Below are positions 1-8,903 of a DNA stretch of 64,000 nt, piece by piece. Source of the stretch: Deltaproteobacteria bacterium. GTDB taxonomy: Bacteria; Desulfobacterota; Desulfuromonadia; Geobacterales; Pseudopelobacteraceae. The notes under the pieces are model-generated. The model saw only the letters and a program-made list of their open reading frames with translations, ran no database searches and was not told where the DNA came from. Every line of letters begins with the position of its first letter. Within the stretch, counting starts at the first letter, position 1. The position numbers were made by a program, and so were the translations under genes. The DNA is taken from contig JAJYBH010000001.1 of assembly GCA_021779135.1 (NCBI GenBank), positions 1-64,000 of the forward strand, read 5' to 3'.

Positions 1-1
1 G

Positions 2-136
2 AAAATCACCCGCAAGGTGATCACCTATCGTCTCCTTTCCCTGATCTGCCCGACCGGGCAGGTCAGGCGGAAGCTGGCATCCTACCGGGACTACCGGCAG
101 GAACTTACGTCAACCTGCCGGCCGGAGTGGCAATAA
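2..136 (+). CDS. C-terminal fragment of an upstream protein, truncated by the window edge
   Basis: Frame 2 is open from the window start to TAA at 134-136 (…KITRKVITYRLLSLICPTGQVRRKLASYRDYRQELTSTCRPEWQ*); the stop overlaps the ATG of the next gene (TAATG). Confidence 0.5.
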   Translation, partial: KITRKVITYRLLSLICPTGQVRRKLASYRDYRQELTSTCRPEWQ

Positions 137-957
137 TGTCTTCCGACCTGCAATCATCAGGGAGCGGCTTGAATATGTCCGTCGATATCGTCATCCCGGT
201 GCTCAATCACCTCCACTATACAAAACAGTGCCTGGAAACCCTCTTCGCCCATGCGGAAAGCCCGCTGCAGGTGATCGTGGTCAATAACGGCTCCAGCGAC
301 GGTACAGCGGAATACCTTGCCTCGCAGTCCGAGTTGACCGTCATCAGCAACGAGAACAACCGGGGCTGTGCCGCGGCCTGGAATCAGGGGGTACTGGCCG
401 GGGAATCACCCTGGGTCGTGATCCTGAACAATGATGTCCTGCTGCCGAAGGGGTGGCTTGAGGGGTTGCTGAGCTATGCCCGGGAGAGCGGCGCCGATAT
501 CGTCAGCCCTGCAATGCGTGGTGGCCCCTGTGATTACGATGTGGAGGCCTACGCGGCCGGCTATATGCAGGCCATGGCGGGCGTCTCCCGTAAAGGTGAG
601 GCCCACGGCGTCTGTTTCATGGTCAAGAGAAGCGTCTTTGAGAAGATTGGTTATTTTGACGAGAACTTCCGGATCGGACAATACGAGGACGCCGATTTTT
701 TCCGCAGGGCCAGGATGGGCGGCTGTGTCCTCGGCGTTACCGGACGCTCGTTCATCCACCACTTCGGGTCAGTGACCCAGAATACCCTCAAGGACGACAA
801 GGCGACCAGGCCGTACGAGGCTGAGAACAGGGCCTATTTCCGCAGAAAATGGCGCTTGAACTGGATAAAACGCTTCCTGCTGAGGCAGCAGATGAAAGTG
901 AAGTTCATCGCCTGGCGCCTGTCGGAAAAACTGTTCCACGGATATACCATCTACTAG
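136..957 (+). CDS. Family 2 glycosyltransferase
   Basis: VDIVIPVLNHLHYTKQCLETL…VVNNGSSDGT…VILNNDV GT2 pattern; ATG at 136 overlaps the upstream stop (the ORF track starts at GTG 127). Confidence 0.85.
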   Translation: MSSDLQSSGSGLNMSVDIVIPVLNHLHYTKQCLETLFAHAESPLQVIVVNNGSSDGTAEYLASQSELTVISNENNRGCAAAWNQGVLAGESPWVVILNNDVLLPKGWLEGLLSYARESGADIVSPAMRGGPCDYDVEAYAAGYMQAMAGVSRKGEAHGVCFMVKRSVFEKIGYFDENFRIGQYEDADFFRRARMGGCVLGVTGRSFIHHFGSVTQNTLKDDKATRPYEAENRAYFRRKWRLNWIKRFLLRQQMKVKFIAWRLSEKLFHGYTIY

Positions 958-977
958 GAGCGTGCGCTATCGAACGC

Positions 978-2063
978 TTGTCTGGCATTCATAAAAGGGA
1001 TCCCGCCTTTCTGATCATCGTGCTGCGCTATCTGGGGGACGTGCTGGTGACGACCCCTCTGGCGGTATCCCTCAAACGGGCCTTTCCCGAGGCTGCTGTC
1101 GATTACCTGGTATTCGAGGGTACGGAAGGCGTGCTGGCCCACAATCCCCTGATCAGGAACGTCATCACGGTCCCGCATAAAAAACACAACCTCGGAACCC
1201 TGGCGGCCCTTTTCAGAAAATATGACGTGGCCTTCGGGGCGTACCCCTCGGACAGAACGGCTATCGTAGCGGCATGTGCCGGCCGGCGCTCCGTCTGTCT
1301 GAGCTACCAGGGAAAAAATGACCGCTGGAAAAAGATCTTTCTGGATCACGATCTGCTCTGCGATGACCGGCGCCATGTGGTCAACAACATCCTCTCGCTG
1401 CTGGGACCCCTGAACATCCCGGCGGTGCCCCGGCTCTCGATGGGGCATGACGAGAGCGATCTGAACTTTGCCCGTCAGGTGGCGCCCGCCGGACCCTATA
1501 TCGTCGTTCACCCGTTCAGCAGGAACCGCTATAAGTATCTGCCGGCCGCGACATGGGCCGGTCTGGCGCGACTGATCCGGGAACGGACGGATTGCAGCGT
1601 GCTGGTCACCAGGACGCCGGCCGCCGAGGATCAGGCCTATCTGGAGCTCATCCTTTCCCTGGCAGACGGGGCGGCCACGACATTCAAGGAGCCCTGCAGC
1701 CTCAGTCAGCTGGCCGCTGTCATAGCCGGCGCGGCTGCCTATGCCGGCATCGATACGGCTGTCACCCATATCGCCACCGCCGTGGAAGCGCCGACCGTGG
1801 CCATCTTTGGCCCGACCCTGACCCGCTACTGGGCCCCCTGGCCCAACGGCTGCGGCGAGGCCTCCCCCTTTGCAGCCAACCAGGGAATTCAGCGGGTGGG
1901 GAACGTGACCGTGCTCCAGAGAGAGTGGCCGTGCGTCCCCTGCAATGGCGGAGACTGTGCCATCAGTACGCGTGGGGTCATGGAGTGCCTGGAACAGGTG
2001 ACGCCGGCGGAGATCTTCGGTGAATTGGAAAAGTTCCTCAAAAAAGCAGATAGTCATGGATAA
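978..2063 (+). CDS. Glycosyltransferase family 9 (heptosyltransferase-like)
   Basis: IIVLRYLGDVLVTTPLAVSLKRAFPEAAVDYLV…YAGIDTAVTHIATAVEAPTVAIFGPT typical of GT9; start uncertain (TTG 978 proposed, ORF opens at 849). Confidence 0.8.
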   Translation: MSGIHKRDPAFLIIVLRYLGDVLVTTPLAVSLKRAFPEAAVDYLVFEGTEGVLAHNPLIRNVITVPHKKHNLGTLAALFRKYDVAFGAYPSDRTAIVAACAGRRSVCLSYQGKNDRWKKIFLDHDLLCDDRRHVVNNILSLLGPLNIPAVPRLSMGHDESDLNFARQVAPAGPYIVVHPFSRNRYKYLPAATWAGLARLIRERTDCSVLVTRTPAAEDQAYLELILSLADGAATTFKEPCSLSQLAAVIAGAAAYAGIDTAVTHIATAVEAPTVAIFGPTLTRYWAPWPNGCGEASPFAANQGIQRVGNVTVLQREWPCVPCNGGDCAISTRGVMECLEQVTPAEIFGELEKFLKKADSHG

Positions 2064-3663
2064 TTTCAATATCGCCTATCACTGCACCACCCGGCAGTGC
2101 GAAGCCGGCCTGGCCGACAAGATCGCCCTGCGCTGGATATCGTCCGCCTTCGAGCGCCAGGAGTACACATTCTCCGATCTGGACCGTCTTTCCAACCGCT
2201 TTGCCAATGTCCTGCGATCCCTTGGCCTTGCAGCCGGCCAGGTCATCTTCACCTTTCTCCCCAAAGCGCCCGAACAGTTCACGGCCTTCCTCGGCTCGCT
2301 GAAGGCCGAGTGCATCACCGGCACGCTCTTCTCCAACTTTGGCGATGACGCGCTGCTGGACCGCTTGGGGGCCTCGGGTGCGCGACTGGTGGTCACCCGC
2401 AGAAGCCTGTACCGCAAGATCGAGCGCATCCGGGATCGACTCCCCGAGCTGCGCGCCATAATCCTGACTGACGTGGTTGAGGACCTGTCCGCCGATGTCC
2501 TCAGCTGGGAGCGCCTGATGGAAGCGGCTTCGGAGGGGTTTGCCACCCCCGTTACCCCCCCGGATACCCCCTCGGTCCTGCACTACACGTCCGGTTCCAC
2601 CGGAAAGCCGAAGGGTGTCCTGCATTGCCACCGAAGCATCCTGCAGCAATCGCAGACCGCCCGCGAAGTCCTGGGACTTCAAGCAAACGATCTCTTCTGG
2701 TGCACCGCCGATCAGGGCTGGGTCACCGGCACCTCCTACGGCATCATTGGCCCCTGGAGCCTGGGAGTAACACAGTTGCACTTCGGTGGCGGCTACAGCG
2801 CCCGGCACTGGTTCGAACTGCTGCAGAACGAGCGGGTCACCGTCTGGTACACGGCCCCCACCGCCCTGCGCATGCTGATGCGCGAAGAGCAGGCCGGCTA
2901 TCGGGAGTATGACCTGACCCGCCTGCGCAGCATTTTCAGCGTGGGCGAGCCGCTCAACCCGGAGGTTATCGCCTGGGGACGCAACACACTGCAAAAGGAG
3001 ATCTACGACACCTGGTTCCAGACCGAGACCGGCGCCATCATGATCGCCAACCGCCCCGGCATCCCCCTGCGACCCGGCTCGATGGGTACCCCTCTTCCCG
3101 GCATCGAGCCAGGTATTCTGGCTGATGACGGCACCCCCCTGCAGGATGGCGAACAGGGCAATCTCTGCGTCAGGGCCGGCTGGGATTCCATGTTCATTGC
3201 CTATCTCAACAACGACTCGGCCTACGCCAGCAAGTTCAGGGACGGCTGGTACCATACCGGCGACATGGCCTGGCGCGATAACGAAGGCTACTACTGGTTC
3301 CTGGGACGCAGCGACGACGTCATCAATACCTCCGGGCACCTGGTAAGCCCCTTCGAGGTGGAGAGCGCCCTGCTGGAGTTGCCGGAGGTGGCCGAATCCG
3401 GCGTGATCGGCGCCCCGGACGACCTGCTCTTCGAGAAGGTTGTGGCTTTCGTGCATTTCCACTCCGGCACTGAGTTCACCCCAGAGCTGGAGTTGAAGAT
3501 CCGTCTGCACATCGCCAACCGCCTTTCCTCGGTAGCCATCCCCCAGGAGGTGGTTCCGCTGGAGGCCGTACCCAAGAACAAGAGCGGCAAGATCATGCGG
3601 CGCGTCCTCAAGGCGCGCTATCTCGGACAGGACGCCGGAGACATCTCTACACTGGAGGAATAA
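2056..3663 (+). CDS. AMP-dependent acyl-CoA synthetase/ligase (acetyl-CoA synthetase-like)
   Basis: YTSGSTGKPKGVLH, DTWFQTETG, WYHTGDMAWRD and PKNKSGKIMRRVLK motifs; ATG 2056 overlaps the preceding stop. Confidence 0.9.
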   Translation: MDNFNIAYHCTTRQCEAGLADKIALRWISSAFERQEYTFSDLDRLSNRFANVLRSLGLAAGQVIFTFLPKAPEQFTAFLGSLKAECITGTLFSNFGDDALLDRLGASGARLVVTRRSLYRKIERIRDRLPELRAIILTDVVEDLSADVLSWERLMEAASEGFATPVTPPDTPSVLHYTSGSTGKPKGVLHCHRSILQQSQTAREVLGLQANDLFWCTADQGWVTGTSYGIIGPWSLGVTQLHFGGGYSARHWFELLQNERVTVWYTAPTALRMLMREEQAGYREYDLTRLRSIFSVGEPLNPEVIAWGRNTLQKEIYDTWFQTETGAIMIANRPGIPLRPGSMGTPLPGIEPGILADDGTPLQDGEQGNLCVRAGWDSMFIAYLNNDSAYASKFRDGWYHTGDMAWRDNEGYYWFLGRSDDVINTSGHLVSPFEVESALLELPEVAESGVIGAPDDLLFEKVVAFVHFHSGTEFTPELELKIRLHIANRLSSVAIPQEVVPLEAVPKNKSGKIMRRVLKARYLGQDAGDISTLEE

Positions 3664-3668
3664 AGGCC

Positions 3669-3911
3669 ATGATATCACTTGAAGAGCTCACCCCGGTTTT
3701 CAGACAGGTATTTGACGACAACAGCATCGAAATAACCAGAAATTCGACCGCCGACGACATCGACGACTGGGACTCGCTGACCCACATGAACCTGGTCATC
3801 GCCGTTGAATTGCGCTTCAAGGTCAAATTTGCCCTGGGCGAGCTGCAGAGCCTCAAGAACGTGGGCGACATGCTGGACCTGATCAACAAGAAGATCGCGA
3901 AGCAGGCTTAG
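3669..3911 (+). CDS. Acyl carrier protein-like
   Basis: 80 aa with DDWDSLTHMNLV phosphopantetheine-attachment motif. Confidence 0.88.
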   Translation: MISLEELTPVFRQVFDDNSIEITRNSTADDIDDWDSLTHMNLVIAVELRFKVKFALGELQSLKNVGDMLDLINKKIAKQA

Positions 3912-3918
3912 ATAACGG

Positions 3919-5388
3919 ATGCTCTTCAATTCCTTCGAGTTCATTCTGCTCTTTCTGCCGCTGACTCTGCTGGTGTACTTTGTGCTGCTGCGAAAACGCC
4001 TGACCATTGCGGCCAAATCCTGGCTGTTGTTCGCCTCGCTCTTTTTCTACAGTTGGTGGGACGCCAGGTACCTGCCGCTGATCCTGGGTTCGATCCTCTT
4101 CAACTACACCATCGGCGGCCTTCTGGCGGAGTACGACGGCAACGACAGGCAGCGGGTCTCGAAAAAGGCCATCTTCATCACCGGAATAGTCGCCAACATC
4201 GCGCTGCTCTGCTGGTTCAAGTACATGGATTTTTTCATCGGCAGCGCCAACGGACTCCTGGGTACCCAGCTGCCGCTATTGAAGATCGTGCTGCCCTTGG
4301 GGATCAGCTTCTTCACCATCACCCAGATCGCTTTTCTGGTGGACGCCTACGAGGGGCTGGTGGAGGAGCGCAACCTGCTCAACTACGCCCTGTTCGTGAG
4401 CTTTTTCCCGCACCTGCTGGCCGGCCCCATCCTGCACCACAAGGAGATGATGCCCCAGTTCGATCGGCTCAGAAACAAGGTCCTCAACTGGAAAAACCTC
4501 TACCTGGGTCTGATGCTGTTCTTCCTGGGGCTCTTCAAAAAAGTTGTCCTGGCTGATACCTTTTCGGTGTGGGCTTCGGCGGGGTTTGATGCCACTCAGC
4601 CCATGAGCCTCGTTCCCGCCTGGCTGGCCAGCCTTTCCTATACCTTTCAGCTCTACTTCGATTTCAGCGGTTACAGCGACATGGCCGTAGGTGTCGGCTG
4701 GATGTTCAACATTGCCCTGCCGGTCAACTTCAACAGCCCTTACAAGGCCACCGGCATGATCGATTTCTGGAAGCGCTGGCACATCACCCTGACCAACTTC
4801 GTCACCACCTATCTCTACACCCCCATCCTGCGGGCCTTTGGCCGGATCACCTTCATCCGTTCCCTGGTGGCGATCTTCCTGGCCATGTTGATCTCCGGTT
4901 TCTGGCACGGCGCCGGCTGGACATTCATCATCTGGGGAGGGATGCACGGCCTGGGGCTGGTGGTGAATCACATCTGGAAGAAGCGAAAGCTGCCCATGCC
5001 CCCGTTGCTGGGGGGGCTGATCACCTTCAACTTTGTCAACATATCTTTCGTATTCTTCCGTTCAAAGTCGCTGGTAGGGGCGCTGTCCATCCTGAAGGGG
5101 ATGGCGGGGTTGAATGGGGTCATGCTGCACAGATCCCTGGCTAAAGTAAAACTGCTTTCTTCCCTGGGGATTACGTTCGGCGGATGGCTGGATGCGATAA
5201 AAGGAAAAGACGAAACCTGGATCATGGTTATCGTGGCCCTCCTGATAGCCGTCTTCTGGAAAAATTCCATGGAAATCGTTGCCCGTGTGCGCCCCGTCTG
5301 GAGCTGGTTCGCACTGCTGCTCGTCATCGCCTTCTGGTCGCTCCTGGATATGGGCAAGGTGAGCGAGTTCCTCTACTTCCAGTTTTAG
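3919..5388 (+). CDS. MBOAT family O-acyltransferase (AlgI/DltB-like)
   Basis: Polytopic; LYFDFSGYSDMAVG, NFNSPYKA, DFWKRWHITL and SGFWHGAGWTFIIWGGMHG motifs. Confidence 0.92.
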   Translation: MLFNSFEFILLFLPLTLLVYFVLLRKRLTIAAKSWLLFASLFFYSWWDARYLPLILGSILFNYTIGGLLAEYDGNDRQRVSKKAIFITGIVANIALLCWFKYMDFFIGSANGLLGTQLPLLKIVLPLGISFFTITQIAFLVDAYEGLVEERNLLNYALFVSFFPHLLAGPILHHKEMMPQFDRLRNKVLNWKNLYLGLMLFFLGLFKKVVLADTFSVWASAGFDATQPMSLVPAWLASLSYTFQLYFDFSGYSDMAVGVGWMFNIALPVNFNSPYKATGMIDFWKRWHITLTNFVTTYLYTPILRAFGRITFIRSLVAIFLAMLISGFWHGAGWTFIIWGGMHGLGLVVNHIWKKRKLPMPPLLGGLITFNFVNISFVFFRSKSLVGALSILKGMAGLNGVMLHRSLAKVKLLSSLGITFGGWLDAIKGKDETWIMVIVALLIAVFWKNSMEIVARVRPVWSWFALLLVIAFWSLLDMGKVSEFLYFQF

Positions 5389-5389
5389 G

Positions 5390-6439
5390 ATGGCTCTCAT
5401 GCGCTATCGACGTCTCGTACTTACCTTTATTGCTGCCTTGGCACTCTTTGCGGGTGGAAATTATCTTGTCTGGAAATGTTGGACCGAGGCACTTCTCTCG
5501 GACAGACAGTATCAGGGAGGGGATCTTGCCCGGATGGGGTACATCGATACTTCGAAGCAATACCGGAAAAACAGCGTCGATCTGCCGCGCCGGCATGTCG
5601 AACTGACTGACTATACGGGAGGAACGTTCGACGTAATAACCATAGGCGACTCATTCTCGAACGGCGGTGCCGGCGGGAGAAACAGGTTCTATCAGGATTA
5701 TATCGCTTCGATAAACGGTATGAATGTACTCAATATCCCGCCCTTCAAGGACCTTGATATGCTGAGTACCATATCGACTATGCTCAATAGCGGATTTTTC
5801 GATTCTCTGCACCCCCGCTACGTGCTGGTGAGCTGTCATGAATGGAGCTTTATACCCGCCTTGGCCTCACCGCTGGACTTTTCAACCTCGATGAAGCCCG
5901 AAGATTTTAAACGCCTGAAACCGATGGACTATAACGTACCGCACCCTGTAGTCAATTTCATCAACACCGGTAACGCCAAGTTTGTGCTCAACAAGTTGCT
6001 GTACCAATTTTCCGACCACGCCTACTTCAGTCGCGTCTACAAGCGCAAACTGAAGAAGCCCATGTTTACCGCACCAGATGACGAAAGCCTGCTTTTCCTG
6101 CGCACAAAAACCATTTCGGATCACAAGGCACTACAGTCACTGAACGATAACCTCAACAACCTGGCCGACCGACTTTCCACAAAGGGAATTACCCTGGTGT
6201 TCATGCCTTGCGTGGACAAGTTCACTATGTACAGCGAGTTCCTTGTCGACAATCCGTATCCGGTCAGCACGTTTTTTGAAGACTTGAATAAACTTCCGAA
6301 ACGCTACCGGATTATAAACACGAAAAATATACTTTTGGACCCTATCAGAAGAGGTGAAAAGGACATATTCTATGCAGATGACACACATTGGAGCTGGAAG
6401 GCCTCAGAAGCAATATTCAACTATTATCAGTTCAACTAA
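5390..6439 (+). CDS. Membrane-anchored SGNH-type protein (AlgJ/AlgX/DltD-like)
   Basis: N-terminal TM segment, VITIGDSFSNGG (block I Ser) and YADDTHWSWKASEAI (Asp-x-x-His block V); directly after the MBOAT gene. Confidence 0.7.
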   Translation: MALMRYRRLVLTFIAALALFAGGNYLVWKCWTEALLSDRQYQGGDLARMGYIDTSKQYRKNSVDLPRRHVELTDYTGGTFDVITIGDSFSNGGAGGRNRFYQDYIASINGMNVLNIPPFKDLDMLSTISTMLNSGFFDSLHPRYVLVSCHEWSFIPALASPLDFSTSMKPEDFKRLKPMDYNVPHPVVNFINTGNAKFVLNKLLYQFSDHAYFSRVYKRKLKKPMFTAPDDESLLFLRTKTISDHKALQSLNDNLNNLADRLSTKGITLVFMPCVDKFTMYSEFLVDNPYPVSTFFEDLNKLPKRYRIINTKNILLDPIRRGEKDIFYADDTHWSWKASEAIFNYYQFN

Positions 6440-6520
6440 GCATGAATATGCCCATGAATGCTATTCAGGATCGCACTTTTTCAATATTATCCAATTCCAA
6501 GGATCAAATGGTGCAACCAC

Positions 6521-7291
6521 ATGAAACTCCTTGACTGGTTCCTGGACAAAGTTATAACGGGACATTTTGTTTGTCCCGTGTGTCAACAGGTTGTCCGCAA
6601 ATTTCGTCCTATACCTTCATATTACCTGAAAAACCTGACTAAATATGGTGGTTCTACTGATTTCTCCCGGTACGAAACGCTTAATTACAAGGAATACTCG
6701 TGCCCTGATTGTGGTGCGTCCGACCGGGACCGTTTATATGCGTTGTATCTTAAACTCAAATTTCAGGACTCATCGGCTCAGGAACAGTTCACTTTTATCG
6801 ATTTTGCTCCATCGGGATCTTTGGCCCGTATTATCAGACCCATTAAAGGAATCATCTATAGATCCGCCGACATCTCAATGGATGGTGTCGATGATCAAGT
6901 AGACCTAATGGATCTTCATATTTACCCCGACCGATTTTGTGATTTCTTCATCTGTTCCCACGTATTGGAGCATGTCCCTGATGATCATTTGGCGTTGAAG
7001 GAGTTATACAGAATACTGAAACCTGGGGGAGAGGGGATTTTGATGGTTCCCCTTGTTCTCTCTGATGTTGATATCGATGAAGATCCTGAAGAAACCAGAG
7101 AGGCCGAAAGATGGCGACGCTTCGGGCAGGGTGATCATATACGGCTATACTCAAAAAAAGGTTATTTGAATCGTTTGCACGAATCAGGCTTTCAAGTTAA
7201 GGAGTTGGGAGTAGATTTTTTTGGATCTGATCAGTTTGACACTGCGGCAATAACAAAACAGAGCATGCTGTATGTCGTCACAAAGAATTAA
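6521..7291 (+). CDS. SAM-dependent methyltransferase with N-terminal Cys motifs
   Basis: CPVCQQV…CPDCGASDRDR and SHVLEHVPDDHLALKELYRILKPGG methyltransferase_11 motif. Confidence 0.8.
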   Translation: MKLLDWFLDKVITGHFVCPVCQQVVRKFRPIPSYYLKNLTKYGGSTDFSRYETLNYKEYSCPDCGASDRDRLYALYLKLKFQDSSAQEQFTFIDFAPSGSLARIIRPIKGIIYRSADISMDGVDDQVDLMDLHIYPDRFCDFFICSHVLEHVPDDHLALKELYRILKPGGEGILMVPLVLSDVDIDEDPEETREAERWRRFGQGDHIRLYSKKGYLNRLHESGFQVKELGVDFFGSDQFDTAAITKQSMLYVVTKN

Positions 7292-7363
7292 TTCCGGGAT
7301 TATCGGTTCTGGACGAATTCATCTTTCATACGTTCTTTTACGAAGTATTGCGAGAGGAGTGCT

Positions 7364-8191
7364 ATGATTAACAACCTGCAAATATTTGGTAAAAATTTAA
7401 GCACTTTCTTCAAAAGCTATAAACTGATCAATGGCCTCAGGAATGAAATTGACACCTTGAAAGCCAAACTTGATGTTCCCAAGGATTTGTATGATCGATT
7501 CTATGCAGAGCGGAACAGCGCTAGCTATTCAAGCGTATTTACCAAGGATGAACCGCTTGTCACCGTCTGTATCGCCACGTACAACCGCGGCCGGCTGCTG
7601 GTAGAACGCTCCATTGCATCCGTCCTGGGACAGACCTACAAAAATATCGAGCTGATTGTCATCGGTGACTGCTGCAGCGATGACACCGCTCAACTGGTGG
7701 GCGCAATTGATGATTCGCGGCTCCGCTTTTACAACCTTCCGGAACGGGGAAACTATCCCCAAAATCCTCTTCACAGCTGGTACGTTGCGGGCACCTCTCC
7801 AGTTAATTATGCCTTGAAGCTGGCGCAAGGTGATTTCATCACTCACCTAGACGACGATGATGAATTTGTCGTTGACCGGATTGAAAAGCTCGTATCCTTC
7901 ATACAGCGTGAACAGGCTGATCTGGTGTGGCATCCGTTCTGGTATGAACGTAATAACGGCAAATGGGCCCTGAAAAAGTCCCAGGAATTTGCTGGTGGAC
8001 AACTCACCACCTCATCGATTTTCTACCATCGCTGGTTCGCCTCAATCCCATGGGATGTTGAAGCCTACCGCTACCAAGAACCGGGAGACTGGAACAGATT
8101 GCGCAAATTCAAATATCTCGGGGCCAACATGACGCGTTTTCCCGAACCGCTGTTGAAGCATTATCTTGAACGGAATCAGAGAGGCAGGTAA
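7364..8191 (+). CDS. Family 2 glycosyltransferase
   Basis: PLVTVCIATYNRGRLLVERSIASVLGQTYKNIELIVIGDCCSDDT…FITHLDDDDE. Confidence 0.88.
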   Translation: MINNLQIFGKNLSTFFKSYKLINGLRNEIDTLKAKLDVPKDLYDRFYAERNSASYSSVFTKDEPLVTVCIATYNRGRLLVERSIASVLGQTYKNIELIVIGDCCSDDTAQLVGAIDDSRLRFYNLPERGNYPQNPLHSWYVAGTSPVNYALKLAQGDFITHLDDDDEFVVDRIEKLVSFIQREQADLVWHPFWYERNNGKWALKKSQEFAGGQLTTSSIFYHRWFASIPWDVEAYRYQEPGDWNRLRKFKYLGANMTRFPEPLLKHYLERNQRGR

Positions 8192-8285
8192 AAGCCAACG
8201 AAAGTTTTCTGAGATACTGCCATAATACCAACAATGGATGGCTCAAAATGTTTTGGGCTTGTTCCTCTAAATGGAGGGTGTAGTT

Positions 8286-8903
8286 ATGAATCAAGCATAT
8301 TCGTTGCCTTTTGTTACTATCGGAAAGGATGTTACAATTTGGCCTTTGGCAAAAATTGTCATGCCAAATAGGATCAGCATTGGAGATTCAGTTATTATCG
8401 ACGATTTCGTTTTTATCATGGGAGGGGTCGCAACGCGAATCGGCAGTTTCGTCCACATTGGATCATTTACATCGATAACCGGGGGGGGAGAATTAATCTT
8501 GGAAGATTTTTCCGGAATTTCCGGGGGGGTTCGGGTATATACGGGAAACGAGGATTATACGGGAGGGTGCATGACTAACCCAACGGTGCCGGAACCCTTC
8601 CGAAAGCCAGTCCGGTCGTCGGTTGTCATAAAAAAACATGCAATTGTTGGTGCAAACTCGGTTATCCTTCCCGGAGTTGTTATAGGCGAGGGGGCTGTAG
8701 TTGGAGCCAATTCTCTCGTTACCAAGGATTGCAAGCCTTGGACAGTGTATTTTGGATCGCCGGCAAAAGAACTGAAACGGCGCAAAATGGAAATCATCTT
8801 AGATTTGGAAGAGAAACTCAGGGAAACTCTCTATGACTCTCAGGGTTGCTATATTTCGCAAACCATTCGCGAGCAAAACAAACTAACGGACGGAATACAA
8901 TGA
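8286..8903 (+). CDS. Left-handed beta-helix (hexapeptide repeat) acyltransferase
   Basis: Hexapeptide repeats: …IVGANSVILPGVVIGEGAVVGANSLVTKDCKPWTVYFGSPAK. Confidence 0.85.
   Translation: MNQAYSLPFVTIGKDVTIWPLAKIVMPNRISIGDSVIIDDFVFIMGGVATRIGSFVHIGSFTSITGGGELILEDFSGISGGVRVYTGNEDYTGGCMTNPTVPEPFRKPVRSSVVIKKHAIVGANSVILPGVVIGEGAVVGANSLVTKDCKPWTVYFGSPAKELKRRKMEIILDLEEKLRETLYDSQGCYISQTIREQNKLTDGIQ

Noticed and set aside
954-2069. 371-aa minus-strand ORF
   Set aside because: Antisense to the GT9 gene; no recognisable domain.
2038-3678. 546-aa minus-strand ORF
   Set aside because: Fully antisense to the acyl-CoA synthetase gene; low-complexity composition typical of shadow ORFs in GC-rich genes.
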